Below, in pieces: positions 15,319-16,225 of a stretch of DNA of 16,225 nt. The stretch spans positions 1 through 16,225 of the forward strand of contig CAMLMA010000024.1 of the NCBI GenBank assembly GCA_946481065.1, in the 5' to 3' direction. This DNA is from an uncultured Nitrosomonadales bacterium. Its GTDB lineage: Bacteria > Pseudomonadota > Gammaproteobacteria > Burkholderiales > Methylophilaceae. The first letter of the stretch is position 1; every line of letters begins with the position of its first letter. Under the pieces are notes generated by a model that saw nothing but the letters and a program-made list of their open reading frames with translations, was not told the origin of the DNA and ran no database searches. The translations under genes were made by a program, and so were the position numbers.

Positions 15319-16225
15319 TCTATTCCCGTATCGCTGGGACCGGCAGTTACCTGCCACAACGTATCCTGACCAATGCCGAGCTGGAAAAGATGGTCGACAC
15401 CACAGACGAGTGGATCGTCACTCGCACCGGCATCCGCCAGCGCCACATCATCGCTGATGACGAGTTCACAAGCGACATGGCGGTGGCGGCGGCGCAGCGC
15501 GCGATGGTGGCCGCTGGCATCGACGCGAGTCAGGTCGACCTCATCATCATCGCCACCACCACGCCCGATCATACCTTTCCGAGCACTGCCTGCATCGTGC
15601 AGCAGAAACTCGGCATCACAAATTGCCCGGCATTCGATATCCAGGCTGTTTGTAGCGGCTTTGTCTATGCCGTGGCCACCGCCGATAGCTTTATCAAGAG
15701 CGGTATGGCGAAGTGCGCATTGGTGGTCGGTGCCGACAGCATGTCGCGCATTACCGACTGGACCGATCGCAGCAATTGCATCCTGTGGGGTGACGGCGCC
15801 GGCGCCGTGATCATGACCGCCAGCGACACGCCTGGCGTACTCTCGACCCACCTGCATGCCGATGGCAATTACAACCATCTGCTGAACGTACCAGCCGGCA
15901 TTTCCAACGGTCATGGCAGCAAGACTATCCAGATGGAAGGCAACGCCGTATTCAAGATCGCGGTGAACACGCTGGACGCGATCGTCGATGAGACGCTGGA
16001 GGCCAACGGTCTGCAAAAGTCCGATATCGACTGGCTGGTGCCGCACCAGGCCAATATCCGCATTCTGCAATCCACAGCCCGTAAACTGGGCATGGGCATG
16101 GAACGCGTCGTCGTCACGGTCGACACGCACGGCAACACTTCCGCTGCCTCGATCCCGCTTGCGCTCGATGTCGCGGTACGCGACGGCCGTATCAAGCGTG
16201 GCGAAACCGTTCTGATGGAAGCCTT
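15315..16225 (+). CDS. fabH: Beta-ketoacyl-ACP synthase III FabH (3' end outside window)
   Basis: Condenses acetyl-CoA with malonyl-ACP to start type II fatty acid synthesis. From the ATG at 15315, 303 codons are visible with no stop before the window ends; about 15 residues should be missing compared with E. coli (317). The full catalytic triad is present: Cys113 in QAVCSGF, His244 in VPHQANIRI and Asn274 in HGNTSAA (E. coli Cys112, His244, Asn274). [16 protein letters not shown] and WGDGAGAVI are family motifs. AGAGG lies 4 bases upstream of the ATG, and the ATGA overlap with plsX suggests coupling. In related genomes fabD, fabG and acpP usually follow. Confidence 0.97.
   Translation, partial: MIYSRIAGTGSYLPQRILTNAELEKMVDTTDEWIVTRTGIRQRHIIADDEFTSDMAVAAAQRAMVAAGIDASQVDLIIIATTTPDHTFPSTACIVQQKLGITNCPAFDIQAVCSGFVYAVATADSFIKSGMAKCALVVGADSMSRITDWTDRSNCILWGDGAGAVIMTASDTPGVLSTHLHADGNYNHLLNVPAGISNGHGSKTIQMEGNAVFKIAVNTLDAIVDETLEANGLQKSDIDWLVPHQANIRILQSTARKLGMGMERVVVTVDTHGNTSAASIPLALDVAVRDGRIKRGETVLMEA

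Noticed and set aside
15183..16130. Open frame (315 codons) on the minus strand opposite plsX and fabH
   Set aside because: It crosses the plsX-fabH junction in antisense, while both of those genes show complete family motifs. It is a codon-bias shadow.
1..16225. Possible undescribed defence, mobile or biosynthetic system
   Set aside because: Nearly every gene belongs to a known housekeeping family in a familiar order. There is no integrase, transposase, toxin-antitoxin pair, repeat array or cluster of unknown genes. The only protein without an assignable role is the DUF4139 protein.

Overview
This window is a housekeeping stretch from a Gram-negative bacterium, most likely a betaproteobacterium. 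It holds the rseP-bamA-skp-lpxD-fabZ-lpxA-lpxB-rnhB envelope cluster and a yceD-rpmF-plsX-fabH cluster. It also holds a two-subunit pyruvate carboxylase of the kind seen in Pseudomonas and several betaproteobacteria. The protein sequences resemble Nitrosomonadales-type betaproteobacteria, but I cannot name a genus from the sequence alone. I see no rRNA, tRNA, insertion sequence, phage gene, CRISPR array or other mobile element, and no gene-free stretch longer than about 90 bases.

Region 1 (1-7201, plus strand) is one dense run of genes for outer-membrane assembly and lipid A synthesis. It contains the 3' end of rseP (the RIP protease that releases sigma-E), bamA, skp/ompH (which starts at TTG), lpxD, fabZ, lpxA, lpxB and rnhB. 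FabZ belongs to fatty acid synthesis, which provides the 3-hydroxyacyl-ACP that LpxA and LpxD consume. LpxA, LpxD and LpxB make lipid A disaccharide, while Skp and BamA deliver and fold outer-membrane proteins.

Region 2 (7218-10003, minus strand) runs maf/yceF, an exported DUF4139 protein and a short RsmI-related tetrapyrrole-methylase-fold methyltransferase. The last two genes overlap as TGATG. The methyltransferase meets rnhB tail to tail with only 16 bases between them.

Region 3 (10034-13387, minus strand) is a pycA-pycB operon: a biotin carboxylase subunit starting at GTG, and a carboxyltransferase/biotin-carrier subunit. It ends in a textbook intrinsic terminator. It should make oxaloacetate from pyruvate as an anaplerotic reaction.

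Region 4 (13415-16225, plus strand) is yceD (DUF177), rpmF (L32), plsX and the 5' part of fabH. A strong sigma-70-like promoter drives it, and its -10 box overlaps the -10 box of the divergent pycA promoter. A terminator-like hairpin lies between rpmF and plsX and could separate ribosomal from lipid-gene expression.

No undescribed multi-gene system is evident. The points most worth a second look are the overlapping divergent promoters, the hairpins around rpmF, the LpxA acyl-chain-ruler residue, and the divergent RsmI-like protein cotranscribed with a DUF4139 protein.
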